A DNA stretch of 54,616 nucleotides. It comes from CAYSYY01 sp964576115 [NCBI: uncultured Gemmatimonadota bacterium]. Its GTDB lineage: Bacteria > Blakebacterota > Blakebacteria > Blakebacterales. This document shows positions 23,756-32,853 of the stretch, in pieces. The stretch covers positions 81,394 to 136,009 of the forward strand of contig CAZNUA010000003.1 of the NCBI GenBank assembly GCA_964576115.1, read 5' to 3'. Both the position numbers and the translations under genes were made by a program. Within the stretch, counting starts at the first letter, position 1; each line of letters opens with the position of its first letter. Below the pieces are notes generated by a model. That model saw only the letters and a list, made by a program, of their open reading frames with translations. It ran no database searches and was not told the DNA's origin.

Positions 23756-24958
23756 TCATGGTGTCAGCCAGAGCTTGACCGCGTGGTCGAATTCATGAGA
23801 ATCGAGGGATTTCCATTCCATGCTCATCGCATCTCCGTCATCCTCAACCCGGGCCGGATCAAAGACGTACAATCCGAATGCCGGGGCGATGCCCGAATCC
23901 GGAGCGGTCTCCAACCAGAAATAGGTACTGATGGTGGAGCCGGTCACGGCTACTGAGTGGCTGTCCTGGCCGTTATTCGTTGCGGGTCTCCAGTAGGTCA
24001 GGAGAGCGGGACGGTTCTCGATAATCTCTCCATGCAGGAAACTCCAGGTGGGGTCATCGGTATGGTAAGCCTCAAGGTGTTCGCTGCTTAATTTACTGAT
24101 GTGGTCGGGCAGCTCTTTATGAAGATTAAGTTGGAAGCCTTTCTCATTAGTAACGTCAAGATCATCCGCAATCTCTTCCTGGCTGAGATTAATGCGATAC
24201 CAATCCAGAAGCATCTGAAGGGTGGCGATAGTACACCATGGATCATTGCTAACTTTACGGCGTTCGAAACATCTGTGTGTCATGTGCCCCGGCCGGTAGC
24301 AGATATAGAAATACCTCGGGAGGCTGGCAACGCTGGAAACTGGCAGGTTGAATATCCGTGCGAATATGTTTGGATTCAGACGGAGCAACGAGACGGGACG
24401 ACGAATCATCGCCAGCCTGTCCTGCCAGGCTTTTAAGTGTTCAAAGAAGCGCCTGGATGTTTTCAGCGGAAAACACTGCTGATGGAAGTCGATATACGAC
24501 CATTCACTGATCGGAGTGCGCCTGCTGCCCAGTTCTACGGATCGGATTGTTTTACCGTCTTTGATATAGTGCAGAGAGATTCGCGGGAAATCGTGAGCCA
24601 CGAAGCGGGTGCTGTCGAAGTCAGGGCGGGTGCGACGCCCACTCTGGACCTCCCTGATTACCTCATCACGGATGTGATCCTCCTGCCAGGTTCTCCCCAC
24701 GCAGAATGATATCAGCGGGACCTGGAATCCGGGGTACCGTGCGATATCGGCGAATCCGACATGCCGCCGGGCATTGAGAATGGGGACACGGTAGAAGAGA
24801 ATCTCTCCATTCAAGTCATAGATGGATGTTATCCGGGAAGCAATCTTACAATCGGTCAGGTTCTCGATAACATTCTGTGGCAACAGGCGGTTGTACATCA
24901 TCAGGTTCAATTCCAGTGATGCATAGATGCCAGCTTTAGCAATAGTCATACCGGGCAT
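23756..24958 (-). CDS. C39-like cysteine-peptidase-fold protein
   Basis: A 400-residue protein. The N-terminal half is unrecognised. The C-terminal half (about 230-400) has the layout of Peptidase_C39-like papain-fold domains. A Cys sits at the start of a helix in DPWCTIATLQMLLDWYR, QEEIADDL follows as in bacteriocin-processing peptidases, then a His in QDSHSVAVTG and an Asp in YVFDPARV. Those three could form the catalytic triad. No signal peptide, double-glycine leader or ABC exporter is nearby. The ATG at 24958 follows AGGAG; a TTG two codons earlier is possible. It lies directly upstream of the Ser/Thr kinase gene on the same strand. Confidence 0.5.
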   Translation of the reverse strand: MPGMTIAKAGIYASLELNLMMYNRLLPQNVIENLTDCKIASRITSIYDLNGEILFYRVPILNARRHVGFADIARYPGFQVPLISFCVGRTWQEDHIRDEVIREVQSGRRTRPDFDSTRFVAHDFPRISLHYIKDGKTIRSVELGSRRTPISEWSYIDFHQQCFPLKTSRRFFEHLKAWQDRLAMIRRPVSLLRLNPNIFARIFNLPVSSVASLPRYFYICYRPGHMTHRCFERRKVSNDPWCTIATLQMLLDWYRINLSQEEIADDLDVTNEKGFQLNLHKELPDHISKLSSEHLEAYHTDDPTWSFLHGEIIENRPALLTYWRPATNNGQDSHSVAVTGSTISTYFWLETAPDSGIAPAFGLYVFDPARVEDDGDAMSMEWKSLDSHEFDHAVKLWLTP

Positions 24959-25173
24959 GTTCAACTCCTGTCTGAGTGTTACGTCTCGGATCTGAGTATC
25001 ATGATCGGTAGTCAGAGGTAGTGGTTGATTGAAGTGCGAGGGAAGAATCCTGACTCAGTGGTGACCAGTATAGCCGAGGTTTATATTCCTTGGAATGTAT
25101 TTCGGGCAAGCCTGGGTGCTCAGTCACCAGCATTCTATCTGGGAAGCTGTGAACCGAACTGTTAGTCGCCCGA
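24959..25173. other. Intergenic stretch, no gene seen
   Basis: This lower-GC stretch presumably carries the promoter for the minus-strand C39-like gene. A TATACT sequence read on the minus strand near 25070 could be a -10, but its -35 is poor. Nothing else is recognisable until the ADOP remnant begins at 25174. Confidence 0.4.
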
Positions 25174-25252
25174 GACGACCGCCCTGGCCAGTCTTGTACC
25201 CGCCCGGCGGGCGACCGGGGTGGATCCGGTGACGGTATTGCGGCGCGAGTGA
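25174..25252 (+). pseudogene. 3' remnant of an ADOP permease gene
   Basis: These 79 bases match the last 79 bases of the ADOP gene at 14979-15057 at 71 positions, with a 38-base identical core. They encode LASLVPARRATGVDPVTVL and the RRE-stop ending (19 residues quoted, then the tail). A stop codon lies in frame a few codons upstream, so only the tail survives. It shows that a complete ADOP gene once converged on the DUF4838 gene here, or that the tail was copied in from 15 kb or elsewhere. Confidence 0.8.
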
Positions 25253-25276
25253 GGACTCCCCGCACCGGAGCGGTCC

Positions 25277-27616
25277 TCATCTCACGATGATCTCGTCGGC
25301 GAAGATCCAGCTGGCACCGCCGTGACCGGTGTGCCAGTCGGGGCATGCCTTGCGGTTGAGAGCCTCCACCTTCACCCAGCGGGTCTCGACAGGCGCGAAG
25401 TCGGCCGCGAAGGTCTCAATGAAATCGCCGGCCTGGAACTCCGACACGGTGTTCTCCAGGTGAGCCACTTCGGTCCAGTTCTCACCGTCGGTCGAGACCG
25501 AGTAGCGAACCTCCAGGGGCAGCCAGATCCAGGCGTGGATCCCCTGCAGGAAATCGATCGAGATTCCCCGGACGGTGCGCTCGGACTCCAGGTCGATCAC
25601 GACCGTCATGTCGTGACCTTCGAATCCGAGCCAGTTGCAGGTCCAGTCCTCGACACCTTTCAGGCCGTCGGTGAAGGTGGCGATCCCGTTGGCGGGATAC
25701 TTCTCACTCCAGGTCGTGAGCACCTCGACCGGTCTGTTCAAGGCCAGGTGGTCCTGCATGCTCACATCAAAGAGCCGTTCGAGCCGCTGGCGGTACTCGG
25801 CCGGGGGCACGCCGTGCTCATCGAGCCGGGTCACCCCCGCCGCTTCACACCCCGTCACGAACTCGTCGAGCAGTTGCCGCATGGCCGGCCGGACACGCCA
25901 GGATGAAGTTGGAGTGCGCTCGAAAAAACCCAGTTCGCCGGTGCCGTAGAGCTTGGCCTGCTCCAGGCGGGCGAATTCGAGCGGCAGGCGGGCTTCGCGG
26001 AGCCGGCGGGAGAAGACCGGGTCGTCCGCCACGGTTTCGGCGGCCCGGGCGAAGAAGCGTTCGTAGCGGTCCATCAAGCGGGGCGTCAGATAGGTGTCGA
26101 CAGCTTCGCGTGGGCCCTTATAGATGTCGAGCCGGGCCCCGGAGCGGCGCAGGGTGCGGTGGGTGGTGTCGATGTACCTTCTCAACCACGGTGCCGCCGG
26201 GCCGTAGTAGCCGGCAAGAAAGTCGTCGATCAGAGCGTCGACGTCGGCCTCGGGGTTCCAGAGCAGTTTCGCGATCAGCCACGAGCGCAGCCAGGTGAAC
26301 TCGCCTCGCAGCCCGCCGCTGCCCTGTTCGAAGACAGCGTCGATCCCGTTGCGGACGAAGAACCGGATATTGGGCTGCAGGACGTGCAGGTTGGGGAAGG
26401 GACTGACGATCGAGGAGAACTGCACCACATAATCCCAGATCTGGATCCGCGGCGCGATGGCGCTCCATGCCTCGACATCGTGCCGGAAGGCGGCATTGCG
26501 GGGGCTGCTGTCGATCGGCACGCTGCGGTCGCACTCGATACTGCACAGGGTGATCGAAACGTTTGGGCGCGGGCGCAGGTTCCGGGGCGCTGAGCGCGAG
26601 TACTGGTAAGCCAGGGTGGTGATGATTTTGTCGGGGAATTCGTCGGCCACCCGGTTGACGAAATGCAGCAGCGAGCCGATCGGTCCCCCTTCGGCCTCAT
26701 CGAGCGCCCGGCATGCCGCGCATTCGCACGGTCCGTAGGTGTCATTCTGGCTCACCGACCAGTATGTGACCTCCGGATGTCCAGCCATCATCTCGAGCAG
26801 ACGCGCCACGACGATGTCGTACACATCGGGGTTGGTCAGACAGAGCTGGTAGGAGGGCGAGCGTTCGCCGGCGATCTGTGAAAAGTACTCGGGGTGATCG
26901 GCGAAGTACTCCTCAGGGGGGACCAGGTTCTTGAAGGTGTGCACCCGGGTGCTCCACTCCAGGTAGCGGTCCTCGTTGCCATCGTCGAGTCGGTGCCAGT
27001 CGCGGTAGGGATTGGAGTAGGCGTGGGCATAGTTGGTGGAGCGGAAGGTGAGGACCGGTACCTGCACGTCGTTCAGTCGGGGCAGGGTGATCGTGCTCTG
27101 CTCGGGGATCACCACGGCCTCGGGGGCGTACAGCCGGCACCCGAGGTGGGAGGTGAGCAGTTCGTACACGCCGTAGAGCAGGCCCTTTTCGGTGCCGCCG
27201 GCGATGACGATGTCGGCTCCGGCCGTGCGCAGGGCGAAACCGTCCTCTTCCAGGGCGTCGAATTCGATCTCGACCGGCAGGCGGCCAGACCGTCCGGCCG
27301 CTGCCAGGTAGATCGCCCGGCCCTGGATACCGATCTCGGATACCACAATCGGCAGTTCGGCGCCGGATATGCGGTGCAGGTAGTGCTGCAGTTCGCGGGC
27401 CGCCCGGGCATCGGTCGAATCGGCGTTCGAGGAGAGCACGATCGAGTATGCTGACTCGCTGCCGCGGGTGAGCGTGATCGCCGGTCCTCGGGTGCATCCC
27501 GGCAGCAGACCGAGAAGAAGCGGGACAGCACCCAGCAGGCCGGTCAAACAGACGCCCGGGCGTCGAGTGGGCCGCGGCGGCCGATTACCGGTTGTCCGAA
27601 GGCGGGTCTCCGTCAT
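25277..27616 (-). CDS. DUF4838 lipoprotein, putative glycoside hydrolase with F5/8C domain
   Basis: A 779-residue lipoprotein with lipobox LLPGC near residue 41, so it is anchored in the envelope. Residues about 55-175 resemble the N-terminal domain of GH20/GH67 enzymes (ARELQHYLHRISGAELPIV, 19 residues, then GTEKGLLYGVYELL). The DUF4838 region (about 270-560) carries SVSQNDTYGPCECAACRA (18 residues) and GLRGEFTWLRSWLIAKLLW (19 residues). The last 170 residues are a discoidin/F5-8C carbohydrate-binding domain. The catalytic activity is not established for this family. It starts 15 bp after the sortilin-like gene, so the two form an operon. Its final 76 bp are duplicated at 19574-19649. Confidence 0.8.
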   Translation of the reverse strand: MTETRLRTTGNRPPRPTRRPGVCLTGLLGAVPLLLGLLPGCTRGPAITLTRGSESAYSIVLSSNADSTDARAARELQHYLHRISGAELPIVVSEIGIQGRAIYLAAAGRSGRLPVEIEFDALEEDGFALRTAGADIVIAGGTEKGLLYGVYELLTSHLGCRLYAPEAVVIPEQSTITLPRLNDVQVPVLTFRSTNYAHAYSNPYRDWHRLDDGNEDRYLEWSTRVHTFKNLVPPEEYFADHPEYFSQIAGERSPSYQLCLTNPDVYDIVVARLLEMMAGHPEVTYWSVSQNDTYGPCECAACRALDEAEGGPIGSLLHFVNRVADEFPDKIITTLAYQYSRSAPRNLRPRPNVSITLCSIECDRSVPIDSSPRNAAFRHDVEAWSAIAPRIQIWDYVVQFSSIVSPFPNLHVLQPNIRFFVRNGIDAVFEQGSGGLRGEFTWLRSWLIAKLLWNPEADVDALIDDFLAGYYGPAAPWLRRYIDTTHRTLRRSGARLDIYKGPREAVDTYLTPRLMDRYERFFARAAETVADDPVFSRRLREARLPLEFARLEQAKLYGTGELGFFERTPTSSWRVRPAMRQLLDEFVTGCEAAGVTRLDEHGVPPAEYRQRLERLFDVSMQDHLALNRPVEVLTTWSEKYPANGIATFTDGLKGVEDWTCNWLGFEGHDMTVVIDLESERTVRGISIDFLQGIHAWIWLPLEVRYSVSTDGENWTEVAHLENTVSEFQAGDFIETFAADFAPVETRWVKVEALNRKACPDWHTGHGGASWIFADEIIVR
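25282..25357 (-). repeat. Right copy of the 76-bp direct repeat (inside the DUF4838 gene)
   Basis: This is the source copy of the repeat at 19574-19649. It lies within the coding end of the DUF4838 gene, starting five bases inside the stop codon. Confidence 0.85.
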
Positions 27617-27631
27617 CGTCTGTGCCCGCCG

Positions 27632-30604
27632 TTACCTGTCGAGTAGCGGATCGGGCCGGATGACGAGGGTGCCGACGAACGTCTCCTCGCCGAAATGCAT
27701 CTCGACCCGGTACTCACCCGGATCGACTGACTCGCCCCTGATCGAGATCTGCCGGAAGGTGTACGAGCGGTCGGAAGCCTCGATGAGTTCGCTCAGGATC
27801 TCCCGCATCCTCTCCAGGTCGGGACCGGCCTCTTCGAGTTCGCGGCCCAGGGCCCGGACTGCCCGGGCCTGGGCGCGCGGGGCCTCGGCCAGAAAATCCG
27901 TCACGGCAGCGGTCATCCGCTCGTGTATCTCGACCAGCTGTTCGGCATCGGGATCCCACTCCATCGACCAGCGCAGGCGGTGGATGCCGGGAGTCGCCTC
28001 CATGACTGTCCGCCAGGTCCTCAGACCGGTCACGTCGCTGATCTCGAAAACCACCTCGCCGGTTGCCCCGGGACCGAGATAGTAATTCACGATCGCCTCG
28101 CGCCGGGGGTTCTCGCCCGAGAAGTAGAGCCCGCCCCCCCGGCCCCCGGTGCGGATCGAGAGCCACTGGGTCGTGACGGGGTTTTCGAAGAGATGGACGG
28201 TCGATGCCAGCACGTCGGGGGTAGCCTGCTGCAGGGGAGTGATGTCGTCCAGGATCCAGATGCCGCGGCCGTGGGTGCCGGCCACCAGGTCGCCGTCGCG
28301 GGGATGAATCACCAGATCGTGGAAAGCCACCGTCGGGACGTTCAGGTTCAACCTCGTCCAGCTCTCTCCCCGGTCGATCGAGAAGAAGACCGCGAACTCG
28401 GTGCCGACGAAGAGCAGGTTCGGATTCTCAAGATCCTCCTTGATGACATAGACCGGCTGATCGTCCGGGAGGGTGGCGCCGATGTCGGTCCAGGTCCGAC
28501 CGTAATCGTCGGTGCGAAAAACCCAGGATCGGAAATCGGCCGAACGGTGACCGTCGAAGGTTACGTAACAGGTTCCCTCGGCATGGTGGGAAGCCTCGAC
28601 CCGGCTCACCCAGGTGGCTTCGGGCACTCCGGGGATACGCCCGATGACGTTCTCCCAGCTCTGGCCCCCGTTGCGGGTCAGCTGGACGTTGCCGTCATCG
28701 GTCCCGACCCAGATCACCCCCTCGCGCAGCGGCGATTCCGAGATCGTGATGATGGTGCCGTGGAACTCGGCTCCCCCGCCGGGATTGTGGTCGGGGGTGA
28801 GCCCGCCCGATTCCTTGATGGTTTTCTCGTACTCGTTGCGGGAGAGGTCGGGGCTGATGAGGTACCAGCTGTTACCCTGGTCGACCGTCTTGAAGAGATG
28901 GTTGGCGCCGAAGAAGATCGTGTGCGGATTGTGCGGGCTCATCACGATCGGGCCCGACCAGTTCCACCGGAAGGCGCCCATGCCGCTGCCCGGCGAGGGC
29001 CCCCAGCCCTTTTCGAGCTGCAGGGCCTCGATCTCGGGGGTGATGTAATCGTCGTAGTTGACGATGTTCTCGCCCTTCTGCGGCCGCACGTAGGTGCTCT
29101 GCCGGGTCAGGATGTCGGTGCGGTACATCCGTCCCCCGGTGTTACCGGGGTGGGGTTCGGAATACGCGATCCGCCAGTTGGTGGGATCGATCTGCACGTG
29201 GTACCCGTCCCCCCCGCTGATGGTGTACCACAGGTCGGTGTAAATGCCCCGATTGCGCGTCTGCGAGGGGCCGCCCCAGGTACCGTTGTCCTGCAGGCCC
29301 CCGTAGACGTAGTAGGGATCGCGCATGTCGACCCCGAGCATGTAGAACTGACTCACCACGAAGTTGTCGAACATCAGAAAGCTGTCACCGTGATCGTGGG
29401 TCAGATAGATCCCCCCGTCATTGCCCACATAGAAGCGATCCTTTGAATGCGGGTCGAGCCAGAGGGCGTGGTAATCGCTGTGAATCCCTCCACCCCGGAA
29501 ACGCTGCCAGGTACGGCCCCCGTCCTCCGAATACTGGAAGCCGCCGGTGAGCCGGTAGATGAGCTGGTCGTCGTGGGGATTGATCCAGACGTGGCTGTAA
29601 TAAAAAGGCCGGTTCTGATAGCGGTTCACGAAAGTCCAGCTCTCGCCGCCGTCTTCGGAACGATACATCCCCGAACCGAGCTGGCTCAGGTTTTCATAGG
29701 CCGGATCGTTCCGCTCGGGCTGGAAGCCGTGCTCGTAGTAGGCCATGAGTACGTCGGGAGAGTAGCGGCAGACCGCCAGGCCGATCTTGCCCGAATCGCC
29801 TTCGGGCAGTCCCCGGGTGAGCTGGCGCCAGGTCGCGCCGCCGTCGGTGGTCTTGAAGATGCCGCCGTTGGGGCCGCCCGAATCGAGCCGCCACGGTTTG
29901 CGGGTCCGCGGCCAGAAGGCCACCCAGATGAGGTCGGGATTCTCGGGGTGCATGATCGCCTCGCATGCCCCCGAGACCGGATCGTCGGGCAGGCCGCCCG
30001 AGAGCTTGCGCCAGGTGCGGCCGCCGTCGGTCGTCTTGAAGAACCCCCGGTCGCCGACCGTGCCCCAGATGCAGCCCAGGGCGGCGACGTAGGCGATGTC
30101 GGGATCGGTGGGGTGGGTCAGGACGGTGCCGATTGTATAGGTGTTTTCCAGGCCCATCAGCTCGAAGCTCTCTCCGCCGTCGGTGGACTTGTAGACCCCA
30201 TGTCCCCAGGCGGCGCTGTTGCGGCCGCACTCCTCGCCGGTGCCGACCCAGATGATGTCGGGATCGGGCTGGAAGATGGCGATGTCGCCGATCGAAGCCG
30301 CCTCGTAGTCATCGAAGATCGGCTCCCAGGTCGTGCCGGCATTGACCGATTTCCAGACCCCCCCCGAAGCCGAAGCCACGTAGACGAGGGCGAAATTGTC
30401 ATCGGCCGCTTCGATGTCAGAGATCCGACCCCCCATGTTGGCCGGACCGATGTTGCGCCAGTGCATGTCGGCGATCAGACTCGCCGGGTCGACCTGGGCC
30501 TGGAGAACGGGGGGCGTGTGAAGGGTAGCGAGGGCAGCGACCAGTGCGAGAACGGTGAGGATCCGAACCGGCCGGCGGATCCGGGAGCGGCGGGCGCGGG
30601 ACAT
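27632..30604 (-). CDS. Exported sortilin/VPS10-like BNR-repeat protein
   Basis: A 990-residue exported multi-bladed propeller of the VPS10/sortilin or xyloglucanase (GH74)-like type. The signal peptide covers about 1-35 (cleavage near LQA-QVD). Repeats with the Asp-box SxDGGxxW are abundant: STDGGESFELM, TTDGGRTWRKL, TTDGGATWRQL, SEDGGESWTFV, SEDGGRTWQRF and TRNGGQSWENV. The last 120 residues include a long helix and an immunoglobulin-like strand region (VDPGEYRVEMHF). Proteins of this class are abundant in Gemmatimonadota-type genomes and are usually annotated as glycosyl hydrolases, but a sugar substrate is unproven. The ATG at 30604 follows AGGAGGAA; it heads the operon with the DUF4838 gene. 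Confidence 0.8.
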   Translation of the reverse strand: MSRARRSRIRRPVRILTVLALVAALATLHTPPVLQAQVDPASLIADMHWRNIGPANMGGRISDIEAADDNFALVYVASASGGVWKSVNAGTTWEPIFDDYEAASIGDIAIFQPDPDIIWVGTGEECGRNSAAWGHGVYKSTDGGESFELMGLENTYTIGTVLTHPTDPDIAYVAALGCIWGTVGDRGFFKTTDGGRTWRKLSGGLPDDPVSGACEAIMHPENPDLIWVAFWPRTRKPWRLDSGGPNGGIFKTTDGGATWRQLTRGLPEGDSGKIGLAVCRYSPDVLMAYYEHGFQPERNDPAYENLSQLGSGMYRSEDGGESWTFVNRYQNRPFYYSHVWINPHDDQLIYRLTGGFQYSEDGGRTWQRFRGGGIHSDYHALWLDPHSKDRFYVGNDGGIYLTHDHGDSFLMFDNFVVSQFYMLGVDMRDPYYVYGGLQDNGTWGGPSQTRNRGIYTDLWYTISGGDGYHVQIDPTNWRIAYSEPHPGNTGGRMYRTDILTRQSTYVRPQKGENIVNYDDYITPEIEALQLEKGWGPSPGSGMGAFRWNWSGPIVMSPHNPHTIFFGANHLFKTVDQGNSWYLISPDLSRNEYEKTIKESGGLTPDHNPGGGAEFHGTIITISESPLREGVIWVGTDDGNVQLTRNGGQSWENVIGRIPGVPEATWVSRVEASHHAEGTCYVTFDGHRSADFRSWVFRTDDYGRTWTDIGATLPDDQPVYVIKEDLENPNLLFVGTEFAVFFSIDRGESWTRLNLNVPTVAFHDLVIHPRDGDLVAGTHGRGIWILDDITPLQQATPDVLASTVHLFENPVTTQWLSIRTGGRGGGLYFSGENPRREAIVNYYLGPGATGEVVFEISDVTGLRTWRTVMEATPGIHRLRWSMEWDPDAEQLVEIHERMTAAVTDFLAEAPRAQARAVRALGRELEEAGPDLERMREILSELIEASDRSYTFRQISIRGESVDPGEYRVEMHFGEETFVGTLVIRPDPLLDR

Positions 30605-30691
30605 GGAGCTTCCTCCTGCAGGTGTGAGGGATCCCGCCGATTCTACTCCGTACCGCAACGATTGCTGAGCGGATTCTTCATCCCGGACCGT

Positions 30692-31390
30692 TCAGCCGAG
30701 CGACGCCAGCCAGTTGTCCATGAAGCGGACGGCGAGTTCGTCCATGGCGGGTTGCCGCGACCGGCACTCGGCGACGACCTGCCCGGCCGTCTTACCCGCT
30801 TCGGGCAGTTCGTGAGCGTACTCGACCGTCCAGCGGGCGGCCTGGGCGACGGTGATCTCGATATGGAACTGCAGGCCGATGATCCCGCCGGAACGGAACA
30901 TCTGGTGAGGACAGCTCTCGCCTGCGACCAGGTGGGAGGCGCCGGGGGGGATGTCGAAGGTGTCGCCGTGCCAGTGGAAGACCGGAAAGGCTGCGGGGAA
31001 GTGAGCCAGCAGGGGATCGGCCCGCCCGGCTTCGGTCAGCCACAGCTCGTAGCCGCCGATTTCCATGACCGGATTCCGACGCACGTCGGCCCCCAGAATC
31101 GAAGCCAGAAGCTGGGCTCCGAAACAGATGCCGAGGGCGTTCCCGTGGCTCTCCACGAGCCGTTCGAGCCAGGCCCGCTCGCGCGCCAGAAAGGCATGCT
31201 TGGCGGACTCGCGCACACAGATTGGCGTGCCTCCGACGATCACGGCCTCGAAGCCGGCGGGGTCGGGCAGGGGCTCGTCAGCCCAGGCGGGTACGATCCG
31301 GTGATCGATGTGGCGGTCGAGCAGATACTGTTCGTGCAGACCGAGCCCTTCGGCCGGATGGTTCTGCAGGATGAGGATCGTCACGGTCAC
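30692..31390 (-). CDS. Class I glutamine amidotransferase-like protein
   Basis: A 232-residue cytoplasmic protein of the GMP-synthase-like GATase1 family. The nucleophile elbow is ALGICFGAQLLA with C89, and the catalytic His-x-Glu is in GLQFHIEIT (about H178/E180). An oxyanion segment GGTPICV is also present. Stand-alone members hydrolyse gamma-glutamyl bonds or serve unknown synthetases; no synthetase partner is adjacent. The start is the GTG at 31390; a second GTG two codons later is possible. It lies upstream of the sortilin-like gene on the same strand but 87 bp away. Confidence 0.82.
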   Translation of the reverse strand: MTVTILILQNHPAEGLGLHEQYLLDRHIDHRIVPAWADEPLPDPAGFEAVIVGGTPICVRESAKHAFLARERAWLERLVESHGNALGICFGAQLLASILGADVRRNPVMEIGGYELWLTEAGRADPLLAHFPAAFPVFHWHGDTFDIPPGASHLVAGESCPHQMFRSGGIIGLQFHIEITVAQAARWTVEYAHELPEAGKTAGQVVAECRSRQPAMDELAVRFMDNWLASLG

Positions 31391-31505
31391 CGCCCCGGGG
31401 TGCGGGTGGGTTCAGATGCCTCAAACATAGCAGCGGCGTGCAGCCGCTAGCCACCCGCGAGTAGTTGAAGGGCATCACGATCCGGGAGTAATCCGTGAGG
31501 TATGT

Positions 31506-32693
31506 TCAATCGGGAACAGGCAACGAAGCGGAGAGATCGGACACACCGACCGCCCGGATCGGCGGATTCTTCTGCATGAGGTAGGGTTTCGATACTCTCG
31601 AGGCGACATAGCCGATCTCGATCGCATCCTCTCCATAGGAGTCCAGAAAGTGGCGGAAGCCACGTGCCGCCTCGTGTCCCGGATTCTCGGAGGCTTTGCA
31701 TTCGACGGCGATGAAACGGCCTCCACGCTCGATCAACAGGTCGACTTCCTGACCATGGGCGGTTCTCCAGAACCAGATCGGAGGGCGCTGGCTTTCGACC
31801 TGGAAGTGCCGCATCACCTGACCGACGACGAAGGACTCCCAGAGCGCACCCATCGCAGGAGCGGCCCGCAACATTTTCGTGTCCTGGATTCCCTGCAGGT
31901 AGCAGGCGAGTCCCGTGTCGGCGAAGTAGAGCTTGGGGGACTTCGTGAGGCGCTTCCCGGTACTCCGGTAGTATGGCTCCAGCAGGTAGATCTGCCCTGA
32001 TGCCCGGAGCACGGAAACCCACGCCTTGACCGTGTTGGGTGCGATCCCCACATCCCGGGCCAGTTCCGCATACGACAGCATCTGCCCGGTGCGTGCAGCA
32101 GTGGCGCGCAGGAAACGGTCGAAGTCCCTCAGATCGCCGACCTGCCTGAGATTGCGTACGTCTCGTTCCAGATAAGTGGACAGATAGGATGCATACCAGT
32201 CAGCCGCCCTGATGGCTGATCCCGAGTACAATTCCGGGAAACCTCCCTGTATGAGAAATTCGAGGTCGAGCAGGTTCCCGAACGCCCTCCGGATTTCCCG
32301 GAAGGAGAGCGTGTTCATCTCCAGAACCGCACAGCGTCCGGCAAGACTCTCCGAGACGTTCTGCATCAACGCGAACGTCTGGGAACCGGTCATGATGTAC
32401 CGGCCGGGTCTGCGATCCTCGTCGAGGCGGAGTTTCAGATGGCGGAAGAGGTGCGGGACGTACTGCACTTCGTCGAACAGGACTGGTTCGTCCAGAGATG
32501 ACAGGAACACATCGGGCTCGGTCTCTGCCTGCCGGGCTGCAGCAGGATCATCGAATGAGACATAGGTGTGAGAAGGGAACTCGCGGCGCATGAGGGAGGT
32601 CTTTCCGACCTGCCGGGGGCCCGTCAGAATCACGGCAGGGAATGTACCGGACAGCCGTTGTAGTGTTTTTGACCATTCTCGCTCAATCCACAT
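31506..32693 (-). CDS. AAA ATPase with DUF4143 domain (second copy)
   Basis: A 395-residue P-loop ATPase related in architecture to the one at 17518. Walker A is LTGPRQVGKTSLM (near 20-32) and Walker B is PVLFDEVQYV. A winged-helix segment (ARDVGIAPNTVKAWVSVL, 18 residues) follows, and the C-terminal nuclease-like part reads GQEVDLLIERGGRFIAVECK (20 residues). The ATG at 32693 was chosen because a near-consensus promoter ends 6 bases upstream; a longer frame to 32972 overlaps that promoter. Sequence divergence from the 17518 protein is large, so they are separate acquisitions or old paralogs, not a recent copy. Confidence 0.85.
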   Translation of the reverse strand: MWIEREWSKTLQRLSGTFPAVILTGPRQVGKTSLMRREFPSHTYVSFDDPAAARQAETEPDVFLSSLDEPVLFDEVQYVPHLFRHLKLRLDEDRRPGRYIMTGSQTFALMQNVSESLAGRCAVLEMNTLSFREIRRAFGNLLDLEFLIQGGFPELYSGSAIRAADWYASYLSTYLERDVRNLRQVGDLRDFDRFLRATAARTGQMLSYAELARDVGIAPNTVKAWVSVLRASGQIYLLEPYYRSTGKRLTKSPKLYFADTGLACYLQGIQDTKMLRAAPAMGALWESFVVGQVMRHFQVESQRPPIWFWRTAHGQEVDLLIERGGRFIAVECKASENPGHEAARGFRHFLDSYGEDAIEIGYVASRVSKPYLMQKNPPIRAVGVSDLSASLPVPD

Positions 32694-32699
32694 GCGGAT

Positions 32700-32728
32700 A
32701 TTATGCAATCTAACTGCTGATTTGTCAA
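32700..32728 (-). promoter_or_regulatory. Near-consensus promoter giving a leaderless transcript
   Basis: On the minus strand TTGACA (32728-32723) is followed after exactly 17 bases by CATAAT (32705-32700). The ATG of the ATPase gene starts 6 bases later, at about the expected +1, with no room for a ribosome-binding site. Confidence 0.75.
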
Positions 32729-32853
32729 GCATGAGGGATGGAGAAACAGCATGGCATGCCGGTCGGTGTGATGGTTCCCCCTTGCCCGGGGACCGGATTC
32801 TCTGATCTTGAACAGCCGGCAGGCGTATCTCACATCTCCGATCGAGGTTGATC

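Noticed and set aside
27632-30604. Reading the SxDGGxxW Asp-box repeats of the sortilin-like gene as a DNA tandem repeat or CRISPR-like array
   Set aside because: The similarity is at the protein level (SxDGGxxW blades) with irregular spacing; no identical DNA repeats or spacers are present.
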